This document shows positions 44,491-51,728 of a DNA stretch of 64,000 nucleotides, piece after piece. Origin of the DNA: Amycolatopsis solani (GTDB lineage Bacteria > Actinomycetota > Actinomycetes > Mycobacteriales > Pseudonocardiaceae); the NCBI RefSeq assembly GCF_033441515.1, contig NZ_JAWQJT010000003.1:1612001-1676000 (forward strand), written 5' to 3'. Within the stretch, counting starts at the first letter, position 1; each line of letters opens with the position of its first letter. A program made the translations under genes and the position numbers. The notes beneath the pieces are model-generated. The model saw only the letters and a program-made list of their open reading frames with translations. It made no database searches and had not been told where the DNA came from.

Positions 44491-44547
44491 TGGATAACGG
44501 CCCTACGGTTTTCTACCAGCCGGACTATAGTTTCTGCATAGCGGAAG
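44491..44547. promoter_or_regulatory. Divergent aceB-iclR control region
   Basis: The 112-base gap carries a palindromic ACTATAGT (44524-44531) that supplies a TATAGT -10 on both strands, and just downstream an imperfect inverted repeat TTTCTGC-ATA-GCGGAAG (44531-44547), the form often bound by IclR-family proteins. Binding there would cover the promoter of the IclR gene and could reach the aceB promoter. Confidence 0.5.
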
Positions 44548-44574
44548 CTCAACGCCGACGTAAGGAGGGCCACC

Positions 44575-45351
44575 GTGCCGGCGGAGAAGAACGGTCGCGA
44601 CGGCGGCGTCCAATCCCTGCAGCGCGCCTTCGAGCTGCTGGAACACCTCGCGGACACCGGCGGCGAGGCCAGCCTCTCGGAGCTGGCGACGCTGTCCGGG
44701 CTGCCGATGCCGACGATCCACCGGCTGATCCGCACCCTGGTCGACCTGGGCTACGTCCGCCAGAACACGAACCGGCGCTACGCACTGGGCGCCCGGCTCA
44801 TCCGGCTGGGCGAGAACGCGAGCATGCAGTTCGGCGCGTGGGCGCGGCCGCTGCTGGCGGAGCTGGTCGAGGAGGTCGGCGAGACGGCGAACCTGGCGGT
44901 CCTGGAGCGCGACGAGGTCGTGTACGTGGCCCAGGTGCCCTCGAAGCACTCGATGCGCATGTTCACCGAGGTCGGCCGGCGGCTGCTGCCGCACGGGACG
45001 GGGGTGGGGAAGGCGATGCTGGCGCACCTGCCTCCCTCCGACGTGCGCTCGTTGCTCTCCCGGACGGGGATGCCCGCTTACACCGAGCACACGTTCACCG
45101 ACGCGGACGCGCTGGCGGTGGAGCTTTCGCGGATCGCTTCGCAGGGGTACGCGCTGGACGAGGCCGAGCAGGAGCTGGGCGTCCGCTGCGTGGCGGTGGC
45201 GGTCCCGGGGGCCCCGGTCCCGGCGGCGGTGTCGGTGTCGGGCCCGTCGGGCCGGCTGACCGCCGAGGCGGTGGCGCACATCGCCCCGGCGGTGCAGCGG
45301 GTGGCGGACGCCCTGGGGGCGAGCCTTTCCCAGGCCCCACTATCAGTGTGA
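44575..45351 (+). CDS. IclR-family transcriptional regulator
   Basis: A 258-residue regulator: N-terminal winged helix (GVQSLQRAFELLEHLADTGG, then LATLSGLPMPTIHRLIRTLV) and a C-terminal GAF-like effector domain (HGTGVGKAMLAHLP; GVRCVAVAVPGAPVPAAVSV, SGPSGRL). GTG start with AAGGAGGG five bases upstream. It is divergent from aceB-citE-like, so it is most likely their repressor (AllR/GclR or glyoxylate-responsive type); glyoxylate or allantoin derivatives are plausible effectors. Confidence 0.91.
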   Translation: MPAEKNGRDGGVQSLQRAFELLEHLADTGGEASLSELATLSGLPMPTIHRLIRTLVDLGYVRQNTNRRYALGARLIRLGENASMQFGAWARPLLAELVEEVGETANLAVLERDEVVYVAQVPSKHSMRMFTEVGRRLLPHGTGVGKAMLAHLPPSDVRSLLSRTGMPAYTEHTFTDADALAVELSRIASQGYALDEAEQELGVRCVAVAVPGAPVPAAVSVSGPSGRLTAEAVAHIAPAVQRVADALGASLSQAPLSV

Positions 45352-45367
45352 CATAGGGTGATATCTA

Positions 45368-45724
45368 GTGACCGAAAGTGACCTACCCGCGGGAGTGTCG
45401 GACCCCGCCGGTAAAGTGACCGACATGGCAAGACTCGAAGACCTCGAAGCCCGCGTGACCGTTTTGGAAGAACAGGTGCGGTCAACTCGACAGGACGCCG
45501 CGGCGGCGCGCGTTCTCGCCGGGGCGGCGGACAGGGATGTCTCCGACTTCAAGCAAACCTTGAACGGCCACACCAAGGTGCAGAACGCGGTGCGCGAGAC
45601 CCAGATGGAGCATGGTCAGCGGCTCGACGCGATCGAGTCCAAAATCGACAGCGGGTTCACCAAGATCAACGTCGGCATGGAGCAGATGAGCCGCTTGCTC
45701 CAGCAGGTCATCGACAAGAGCTGA
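45368..45724 (+). CDS. Small coiled-coil protein
   Basis: A 118-residue soluble protein with strong heptads: RLEDLEARVTVLEEQVRSTR near the start and EHGQRLDAIESKIDSGFTKI near the end, where the last helix carries INVGMEQMSRLLQQVIDKS. No known domain. The GTG start is eight bases after a TAGGGT -10-like hexamer (45354-45359) lying at the end of the IclR gene, so a leaderless mRNA is possible; an ATG at 45425 (MARLEDLEAR) is the alternative start. Confidence 0.65.
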   Translation: MTESDLPAGVSDPAGKVTDMARLEDLEARVTVLEEQVRSTRQDAAAARVLAGAADRDVSDFKQTLNGHTKVQNAVRETQMEHGQRLDAIESKIDSGFTKINVGMEQMSRLLQQVIDKS

Positions 45725-45728
45725 CCCC

Positions 45729-46232
45729 TCACGTCAGCTCCCCCGCCAGCAGGTCCATCAGCAGGCCGTCGTGCCAGCTGCCGTCCGGCGCCCGTTCGTA
45801 GCGGCGCAGCACGCCCACCGGGCGGAATCCCACCTTCGTGTACACCCGGATCGCCGTCTCGTTCGACGCCGCCGGGTCGATCGTCAGGCGGTGGTGGCCG
45901 CCGTCGAGGAGGTGGCGGGCCAGGGCGCGGAGGGCGTCCGTGCCGAGGCCGCGGCCGTGGAAGTCCGGGTGGACCGAGATGTCGATGCCCGCGTGGCGGT
46001 ACTGCGGGTCGAGTTCCTCGCAACTCTGGATCAGGCCGACGACGACGTCGTCGAGCTCGATGACGTAGCAGGTGTACCCGTCCTCGACGGTGTACAGGCC
46101 TTCGGTTTCGGTGTCCGGGTCGCCCCACCAGCGGGCGACCTCCGGAGTGGCCAGGATTTCGTGCGCACGGGTGCGATCCGCTGGGCCGATCGGGCGCAGC
46201 CGTACCCGTTCGCCGTGAATGGCGGTCATCAT
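45729..46232 (-). CDS. GNAT-family N-acetyltransferase (RimJ/RimL or AAC(6')-like)
   Basis: A 167-residue acetyltransferase. It begins GERVRLRPIGPADRTRAHEI; FVIELDD-type strand YVIELDDVVVGLIQSCEELD is followed by the acetyl-CoA loop DFHGRGLGTDALRALARHLL (R-x-x-G-x-G/A variant GRGLGT), and RVYTKVGFRPVGVLRRYERA at the end. Closest in pattern to aminoglycoside 6'-acetyltransferase-like and RimL-type proteins, so resistance is possible but cannot be claimed. Convergent with the coiled-coil gene. Confidence 0.85.
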   Translation of the reverse strand: MMTAIHGERVRLRPIGPADRTRAHEILATPEVARWWGDPDTETEGLYTVEDGYTCYVIELDDVVVGLIQSCEELDPQYRHAGIDISVHPDFHGRGLGTDALRALARHLLDGGHHRLTIDPAASNETAIRVYTKVGFRPVGVLRRYERAPDGSWHDGLLMDLLAGELT

Positions 46233-46370
46233 TGTTCCTTCCTCGTAGCGATTGACGGCTTCGGAGCGTCTGCTACGGGGAGGGGCACGAGCGGAAATGC
46301 GTCAACCGGGCACACCGGGAGTGTGCGCCGCCGCACGGGCACCCGTCATCCGAATATCGCCGGAGGCCGC

Positions 46371-46841
46371 ATGGACGTGCACACCGGCGCCCTGACCTGG
46401 CTCGCCCAGGGCGCCGCATCGAATCTGCTGGACCGCCTGGTCGACCGCGCCCTCGACGGCTCACCGCCGGCCCCGGCGTGGCCCCGCCCCGGCGGAACGC
46501 CGGCCGGCACCGTCGAGATCTCGGTGCGCCACCACTCCGCCGCGAAGGGCCGCACGCCGGTGATCCTCACGCTGCAGGAGAGCGGCAGCCGCACCGGCAC
46601 GGTCTTCTCACTGGTGCTGGGCAACACGGCCCGCATCGCGGTCCCGGGCGGCGATTATTTCGGCGCGGCGATGGTGGTCGACCCGGCCCGCCGGACGTTG
46701 CAGGGCATCGGCTGGTCCCGCCTGACGGTCGCGGCGCGCCGGACGTCCCCGTGCCTCATCCCGGCCCACCGCCCGTCGGCACCGGTGATCCTGCAGCTGG
46801 GCCTGCGGAAGCCGGACGGGACGCCGTTGTTCCGGCTCTAG
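46371..46841 (+). CDS. Hypothetical protein, beta-rich
   Basis: A 156-residue protein with GGAGG four bases before its ATG. A short helical N-terminus (MDVHTGALTWLAQGAASNLL) is followed by what looks like a beta-sandwich (GTVEISVRHHSAAKGRTPV, TGTVFSLVLGNTARIAVPGG). There is no signal peptide. I do not recognise the family. A TTGACG-16-TACGGG promoter-like pair lies about 100 bases upstream. The gene stands alone between GNAT and ftsY. Confidence 0.6.
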   Translation: MDVHTGALTWLAQGAASNLLDRLVDRALDGSPPAPAWPRPGGTPAGTVEISVRHHSAAKGRTPVILTLQESGSRTGTVFSLVLGNTARIAVPGGDYFGAAMVVDPARRTLQGIGWSRLTVAARRTSPCLIPAHRPSAPVILQLGLRKPDGTPLFRL

Positions 46842-46869
46842 CGGGCATCAGGGAGAAGCCGGGCCGGCC

Positions 46870-48135
46870 TCAACCCAGCAGGGCGTCCACGAACGCGCCC
46901 GGCTCGAACGGGGCCAGGTCGTCCGGGCCTTCACCCAGCCCGACCAGCTTCACCGGCACGCCCAGCTCGCGCTGGACCTGGAACACGATGCCGCCCTTCG
47001 CGGTGCCGTCCAGCTTCGTCAGGACGATGCCCGTCACGTCGATGACCTCCGCGAACACGCGGGCCTGCATCAAGCCGTTCTGGCCCGTCGTCGCGTCCAG
47101 GACCAGCAGGACCTCGTCGACCTTTGCCTGCTTCTCCACGACGCGCTTGACCTTGCCCAGCTCGTCCATCAGGCCCGTCTTCGTGTGGAGGCGGCCCGCC
47201 GTGTCGACCAGGACCGCGTCGACGCCCGTGTCCACGCCGCGCTTGACCGCGTCGAACGCCACCGCGGCCGGGTCTGCGCCTTCCTTGCCGCGGACCACCT
47301 CCGCGCCCACGCGCTCGGCCCACGTCTGGAGCTGGTCGGCCGCTGCCGCGCGGAAGGTGTCCGCCGCGCCCAGCAGGACCGTCTTGTCCTGGGCCACCAG
47401 GACGCGGGCGAGCTTGCCCGTGGTCGTCGTCTTGCCCGTGCCGTTGACGCCGGCCACCAGGACCACCGCGGGCTGCTTCTTGCCGTCGACGATGTGCGGC
47501 AGGGCGCGGACCGCGCGCTCGCTGTCGGTCGACAGCTGGGCCGTCAGGACCTCGTGCAGCACCTCGCGGGCCTCGGCCGACGAGCGGATCGCGCGCCGCG
47601 AGAGCTCGTCGCGCAGGCGGTCGACGATCTGGGTCGTGGTGGCCGCGCCCAGGTCGGCCATCAGCAGCGTGTCTTCGACGTCCTGCCAGGAGTCCTCGTC
47701 GAGGTCGCCGGCGCCGAGCAGGCCGAGCAGGCTCGTGCCGAACACCGAGCGCGACTTCGCCAGGCGGCCGCGCAGGCGCTCCATGCGCCCGGTCGCCGGA
47801 TCGATCTCCTCGACGACCGGTGCGGGCTCGTCCGGCAGCTTGACGTCGCGGACCGTGCGCTGCGCCGAATCGCGCGGCACGGCGGCGTCGTCGCCGACCG
47901 CGGGCTGGCCGTCGGTCTCCGGCCGCTCTTCGACCGGGTGCTCGACCTCGGTCCCGCCGGGCGCGAGCGCGATGCCCCCGCTGGCCGCGTAGGAGCCGCC
48001 CTTCGGTTTCTCCTCGACCGCGCGCTTCGCGTCCAGGCTGATCCGGCGCTTGCGCGCGACCAGCAGACCGGTCACCAGGAGGGCGACCAGCACGACGACG
48101 GCGAGGACTACGAACAGGAACCAGGTGCTCGACAC
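46870..48135 (-). CDS. ftsY: Signal recognition particle receptor FtsY
   Basis: Membrane receptor for the Ffh-ribosome complex. The 421-residue protein has an N-terminal membrane helix (WFLFVVLAVVVLVALLVTGL), an acidic A region (Glu/Asp/Pro-rich, about 40-110), and the NG GTPase domain with VAGVNGTGKTTTTGKLARVL, DTAGRLHTKTGLMDEL and TKLDGTAKGG, ending GEGPDDLAPFEPGAFVDALL. In actinobacteria it usually follows smc directly; here three plus-strand genes intervene. Confidence 0.97.
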   Translation of the reverse strand: MSSTWFLFVVLAVVVLVALLVTGLLVARKRRISLDAKRAVEEKPKGGSYAASGGIALAPGGTEVEHPVEERPETDGQPAVGDDAAVPRDSAQRTVRDVKLPDEPAPVVEEIDPATGRMERLRGRLAKSRSVFGTSLLGLLGAGDLDEDSWQDVEDTLLMADLGAATTTQIVDRLRDELSRRAIRSSAEAREVLHEVLTAQLSTDSERAVRALPHIVDGKKQPAVVLVAGVNGTGKTTTTGKLARVLVAQDKTVLLGAADTFRAAAADQLQTWAERVGAEVVRGKEGADPAAVAFDAVKRGVDTGVDAVLVDTAGRLHTKTGLMDELGKVKRVVEKQAKVDEVLLVLDATTGQNGLMQARVFAEVIDVTGIVLTKLDGTAKGGIVFQVQRELGVPVKLVGLGEGPDDLAPFEPGAFVDALLG

Positions 48136-48238
48136 GGGACCATCCTTTCATCCGCGCCGCACGGACCCGGACACCCCGTCCGCACAGGCAATTCATAACG
48201 ACGTGGATCCCGATTGGGCCAAGACTTCACCAAGTGGG

Positions 48239-48268
48239 TTGCGTCACACGCAGGACCTGCACTAAACC
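48239..48268 (+). promoter_or_regulatory. Promoter of anmK
   Basis: TTGCGT (48239-48244), an 18-base spacer and TAAACC (48263-48268) lie so that transcription would begin at the ATG at 48276, giving a leaderless mRNA; no Shine-Dalgarno is seen before that ATG. Confidence 0.45.
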
Positions 48269-48275
48269 CCTCCGG

Positions 48276-49487
48276 ATGGGGATTCGCGCCAGCCACGGCT
48301 TCCGGGTCATAGGCCTGATTTCGGGCACGTCGGTGGACGGCATCGACGTGGCCGCCGCCGACCTGCACGCCGAAGACGACACGGTCGTGCTGACCCCGCT
48401 CGGCGAGCTCGACGTCCCGTACCCCGAACCGCTGCGTGAAGCCCTCCTGGCCGCCTTGCCGCCGAACCCCTGCACGGCCGGCGAGCTGACCCGGCTCGAC
48501 ACCGGCGTCGGGCAGGCGTTCGCCGACGCGGCCGCGCGCGGCGTCGAAGAGCTGGGCGGCACCGCGGACCTCGTCGCCTCGCTCGGCCAGACGGTGTTCC
48601 ACTGGGTCGAAGACGGCCACGTCCGCGGCACGCTGCAGCTCGGCCAGCCCGCCTGGATCGCCGAGCGCACCGGGCTGCCGGTGCTCGCCGACCTGCGGGT
48701 CCGTGACGTCGCCGCGGGCGGTCACGGCGCTCCCCTGGCGAGCACGCTGGACCAGCTGTGGCTGCGCGGCCTCGCCCAGGACACCGGCCGCCCGGTCGCC
48801 GCGCTGAACCTCGGCGGCATCGCGAACATCACCGTCGTCGCCGACGGCGCGCCGGCGATCGCCTACGACACCGGCCCCGCCAACGCCCTGCTCGACGTCG
48901 CCGCCCACCGGGTCACCGGGCACCGCAGCGACGTCGACGGGCGGCTCGCGCTCGGCGGCTCGGTGCGCTCCGACCTGCTCGGCCGGCTGCTCGCCGACCC
49001 CTACTTCGCCGCCGCGCCGCCGAAGTCGACCGGCAAGGAGCACTTCAACGAGACCTACCTCGACGCCGCGCTGGCCGGCCTCGTCCCGGTCGACCCGGGC
49101 GACCTGCTCGCCACGCTGACCGAGCTGACCGCCGTGACCGTGGCCGACCAGTGCGTCCGCCACGGCGCCACGATCGTCATCGCCTCCGGCGGCGGCATCC
49201 GGAACCCGGCGGTGATGACGGCGCTGGCGCGGCACCTCCCGTCCGCGGTGCTCAAGACCAGCGACGACCTCGGGCTGCCCGGGGCCGGTAAGGAGGCGTA
49301 CCTGACCGCGCTGCTGGGCTGGCTCACCTGGTGCGGCGTACCCGGTAGCGTCCCGTCGGCGACCGGTGCCCGCGGGCCGCGCCTGCTCGGGGCGCTCGTC
49401 CCGGGTGCCGGGCCCCTGATCCTTCCCGCCCCGCTGGGGGGCACCGTGACGCGGATGCGAGTCGCGGAGAAGACCGGATGCGAGTAG
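48276..49487 (+). CDS. anmK: Anhydro-N-acetylmuramic acid kinase
   Basis: Cleaves and phosphorylates 1,6-anhydro-MurNAc to MurNAc-6-phosphate in cell-wall recycling. The 403-residue sugar kinase has the ATPase-fold phosphate loops VIGLISGTSVDGIDVA (about 11-26) and AALNLGGIANITVV, the catalytic-base area AYDTGPANALLD and the late adenosine loop IVIASGGGIRNPAVM. It is followed after nine bases by a sodium symporter gene with GGAG-aagtcc before its start, so the two form an operon. Confidence 0.92.
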   Translation: MGIRASHGFRVIGLISGTSVDGIDVAAADLHAEDDTVVLTPLGELDVPYPEPLREALLAALPPNPCTAGELTRLDTGVGQAFADAAARGVEELGGTADLVASLGQTVFHWVEDGHVRGTLQLGQPAWIAERTGLPVLADLRVRDVAAGGHGAPLASTLDQLWLRGLAQDTGRPVAALNLGGIANITVVADGAPAIAYDTGPANALLDVAAHRVTGHRSDVDGRLALGGSVRSDLLGRLLADPYFAAAPPKSTGKEHFNETYLDAALAGLVPVDPGDLLATLTELTAVTVADQCVRHGATIVIASGGGIRNPAVMTALARHLPSAVLKTSDDLGLPGAGKEAYLTALLGWLTWCGVPGSVPSATGARGPRLLGALVPGAGPLILPAPLGGTVTRMRVAEKTGCE

Positions 49488-49496
49488 GAGAAGTCC

Positions 49497-51062
49497 ATGC
49501 GCGGTGTTGACCTCGCGATCATCGTGGTCTACCTGGCGGCGATGCCGCTGATAGGCGTGCTCGTCGGCCGGAAGCAACGGTCGGCGGCCGACTACTTCGT
49601 CGGCGAGCGCAGCCTGCCGTGGGGCGCGGTGATGCTGTCCGTGGTGGCCACGGAGACCTCGACGCTGACCGTGATCAGCACGCCGGGCCTCGTCTTCGGC
49701 AACGCGTTCCTGTTCCTGCAGCTGGCCTTCGGCTACATCATCGGCCGGACGATCGCCGCGTTCGTGCTGCTGCCGCGGTACTTCCGCGGCAACCTGGTGA
49801 GCGCGTACGCGTTCCTCGGGAAGCGGTTCGGCTCCGGGCTGCAGGGCACGGCGTCGGTGACGTTCGTGATCACCCGGCTGCTCGCCGAGGGCGTGCGCCT
49901 GTTCGCCGGCGCGATCCCGATCAAGGTGATCCTCGGCCACTACAACATCCACCTGGACTACTGGGTGATCGTCGTCATCCTGACCGCGCTGACCCTGATC
50001 TACGCCTACATCGGCGGGATCAAGGCGGTCGTCTGGGTCGACGTCATCCAGCTGACGCTGTACCTCGGCGGTGCGGCGGTGGCCGCGATCGTGCTGCTGA
50101 ACAAGCTGCCCGCCGACTGGGCCACGCAGGCGTCCGCGGACGGCAAGTTCATGCTCGTCGACTTCACGAAGAACCTGCTGACCAGCCCGTACGCGTTCAT
50201 CACGGCGGTGCTCGGCGGCGCGGCGCTGTCGATGGCCTCGCACGGTGCCGACCAGCTGATCGCGCAGCGGCTGATGGCCACGCGCAGCCTGCGTGACGGC
50301 CAGAAGGCGCTCATCGGCAGCGGCATCATCGTCACCATCCAGTTCGCGCTGTTCCTGCTGGTCGGCGCGATGCTGTGGGTGTTCAACGGCCGCAAGTCCG
50401 TGGCGCAGCTGGGGTTGCAGAGCCCGGACGACGTGTTCTCGCGGTTCATCATCGACGACCTGCCGGTCGGGGTGTCCGGGCTGCTCATCGCCGGTGTGCT
50501 CGCCTCGACCATGGGTGCGCTGGCGTCGGCGCTCAACGCGCTTTCGACGTCCACTGTGGCCGATCTCTACCAGCGCTTCACCAAGCGCGCGCCCGAAGAT
50601 TCGAAGCTGCTCAAGCACGGTCGCATGTGGACACTCATCTGGGCCGTCGTGTTCGCGGTGTTCGCGTCGCTGTTCTCCACCACGAAGAACTCGGTCATCG
50701 AGCTCGGCCTGGCGATCACCGGCTACACCTACGGCGCGCTGCTCGGGTCGTTCCTGCTCGGCCTGCTGATCAAGAAGGCCCGGCAGGTGGACGCGATCAT
50801 CGCGTTCGTGGCCACGGTCGTCGTGATGGCGTTCGTGATCCTGGGCGTGAAGTTCAGCGCGAAGACCGGCGGCTTCATCGGGATCGACTTCAGCAAGGCG
50901 GCCGGGGACAAGGTCGCGCTCGCCTACCCGTGGTACACGCTGCTCGGCGTGGTGATCACGCTGGTCGTGGGCGGGTTGCTGGCACTGCGGCACCGCACGC
51001 CGGACCCGAAGGCGGCCGAAGCCGAAGCCGTGGGCGAAACCGAAGAGGTCACCACCGCCTGA
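49497..51062 (+). CDS. Sodium:solute symporter (SSS family)
   Basis: A 521-residue membrane protein with about 13 helices of the SSS/LeuT fold; TETSTLTVISTPGLVFGNAF (helix 1 unwound region with sodium ligands), GGIKAVVWVDVIQLTLYLGG and SMASHGADQLIAQRLMATRS are family signatures. The C-terminal tail is charged. Operon linkage to anmK suggests it imports an amino sugar such as anhydro-MurNAc, MurNAc or a sialic-acid-like compound for recycling; this is inference from context only. Confidence 0.9.
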   Translation: MRGVDLAIIVVYLAAMPLIGVLVGRKQRSAADYFVGERSLPWGAVMLSVVATETSTLTVISTPGLVFGNAFLFLQLAFGYIIGRTIAAFVLLPRYFRGNLVSAYAFLGKRFGSGLQGTASVTFVITRLLAEGVRLFAGAIPIKVILGHYNIHLDYWVIVVILTALTLIYAYIGGIKAVVWVDVIQLTLYLGGAAVAAIVLLNKLPADWATQASADGKFMLVDFTKNLLTSPYAFITAVLGGAALSMASHGADQLIAQRLMATRSLRDGQKALIGSGIIVTIQFALFLLVGAMLWVFNGRKSVAQLGLQSPDDVFSRFIIDDLPVGVSGLLIAGVLASTMGALASALNALSTSTVADLYQRFTKRAPEDSKLLKHGRMWTLIWAVVFAVFASLFSTTKNSVIELGLAITGYTYGALLGSFLLGLLIKKARQVDAIIAFVATVVVMAFVILGVKFSAKTGGFIGIDFSKAAGDKVALAYPWYTLLGVVITLVVGGLLALRHRTPDPKAAEAEAVGETEEVTTA

Positions 51063-51148
51063 TCCTTCTGAACCGTTTCCGGCGGGCGCCCGTGTCGGTC
51101 TGCGGGAGCCCGCCGAGAAGCGGCGGGAGGACATCGAAGGTGGACTTC

Positions 51149-51649
51149 ATGAAGCGGATGACGGTGGCGCTCGCGATCGGCGGCCTCCTCCTCGGCGGCG
51201 CGGCGACGGCCTCGGCCACCCCGGCGGGCACTCGCGTCCCCGACGCGATCAAGGTCCCGGCGGGCAACAAGGCCCTGGCCGCGTACCCCGCCGAAGGCGT
51301 GCAGATCTACGGGTGCACGGCCGGGGCGTGGACGCTGATCCAGCCCGCGGCGGTGCTGTCGAAACACGGCAAGCCGGTGGCGCTGCACAGCAAGGGCCCG
51401 GTCTGGACGTCCATCGTGGACGGCAGCACGGTCGGCGCGGCGGCGGTGGCCAACGCCCCGCGGGACGGCGCGATCCCGGAGCTGCTGCTCAAGGCGAACC
51501 TGAACACCGGCGACGGGATCTTCTCGAAGGTGACGTACATCCAGCGCCTCCACACGCGCGGCGGCGTCGCCCCGGCCGGGACGTGCACGGACGGCGCGCA
51601 GACCGCGGTGCGCTATTCGGCCGACTACGCGTTCTGGGTCGCGGGCTAG
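51149..51649 (+). CDS. Secreted DUF3455 family protein
   Basis: A 166-residue exported protein: signal peptide MKRMTVALAIGGLLLGGAAT ending near ASA-TPAG, then a DUF3455 domain (VPAGNKALAAYPAEGVQIYG, CTAGAWTLIQPAAVL, GPVWTSIVDGSTVGA and the closing YIQRLHTRGGVAPAGTC...YSADYAFW). Two cysteines could form a disulfide. Function unknown. ATG 51149 has GAAGG eight bases upstream; a GTG nine bases earlier is possible. A strong hairpin terminator follows. Confidence 0.87.
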   Translation: MKRMTVALAIGGLLLGGAATASATPAGTRVPDAIKVPAGNKALAAYPAEGVQIYGCTAGAWTLIQPAAVLSKHGKPVALHSKGPVWTSIVDGSTVGAAAVANAPRDGAIPELLLKANLNTGDGIFSKVTYIQRLHTRGGVAPAGTCTDGAQTAVRYSADYAFWVAG

Positions 51650-51663
51650 CGCTCGGTGCAAGT

Positions 51664-51711
51664 GGTCGTGAGTGTTTAGGACGGTTCTAACCGTCCTAAA
51701 CACTCACGACC
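51664..51711. terminator. Perfect 23-pair hairpin with 2-base loop (second family member)
   Basis: 51664-51686 pairs perfectly with 51689-51711 around the loop CT. It lies between the convergent DUF3455 and smc genes and probably terminates both. It shares nearly all of its sequence with the hairpin at 25219-25264, differing inside the stem by paired changes. Confidence 0.8.
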
Positions 51712-51728
51712 AGCCGCGGCAGACTTGG

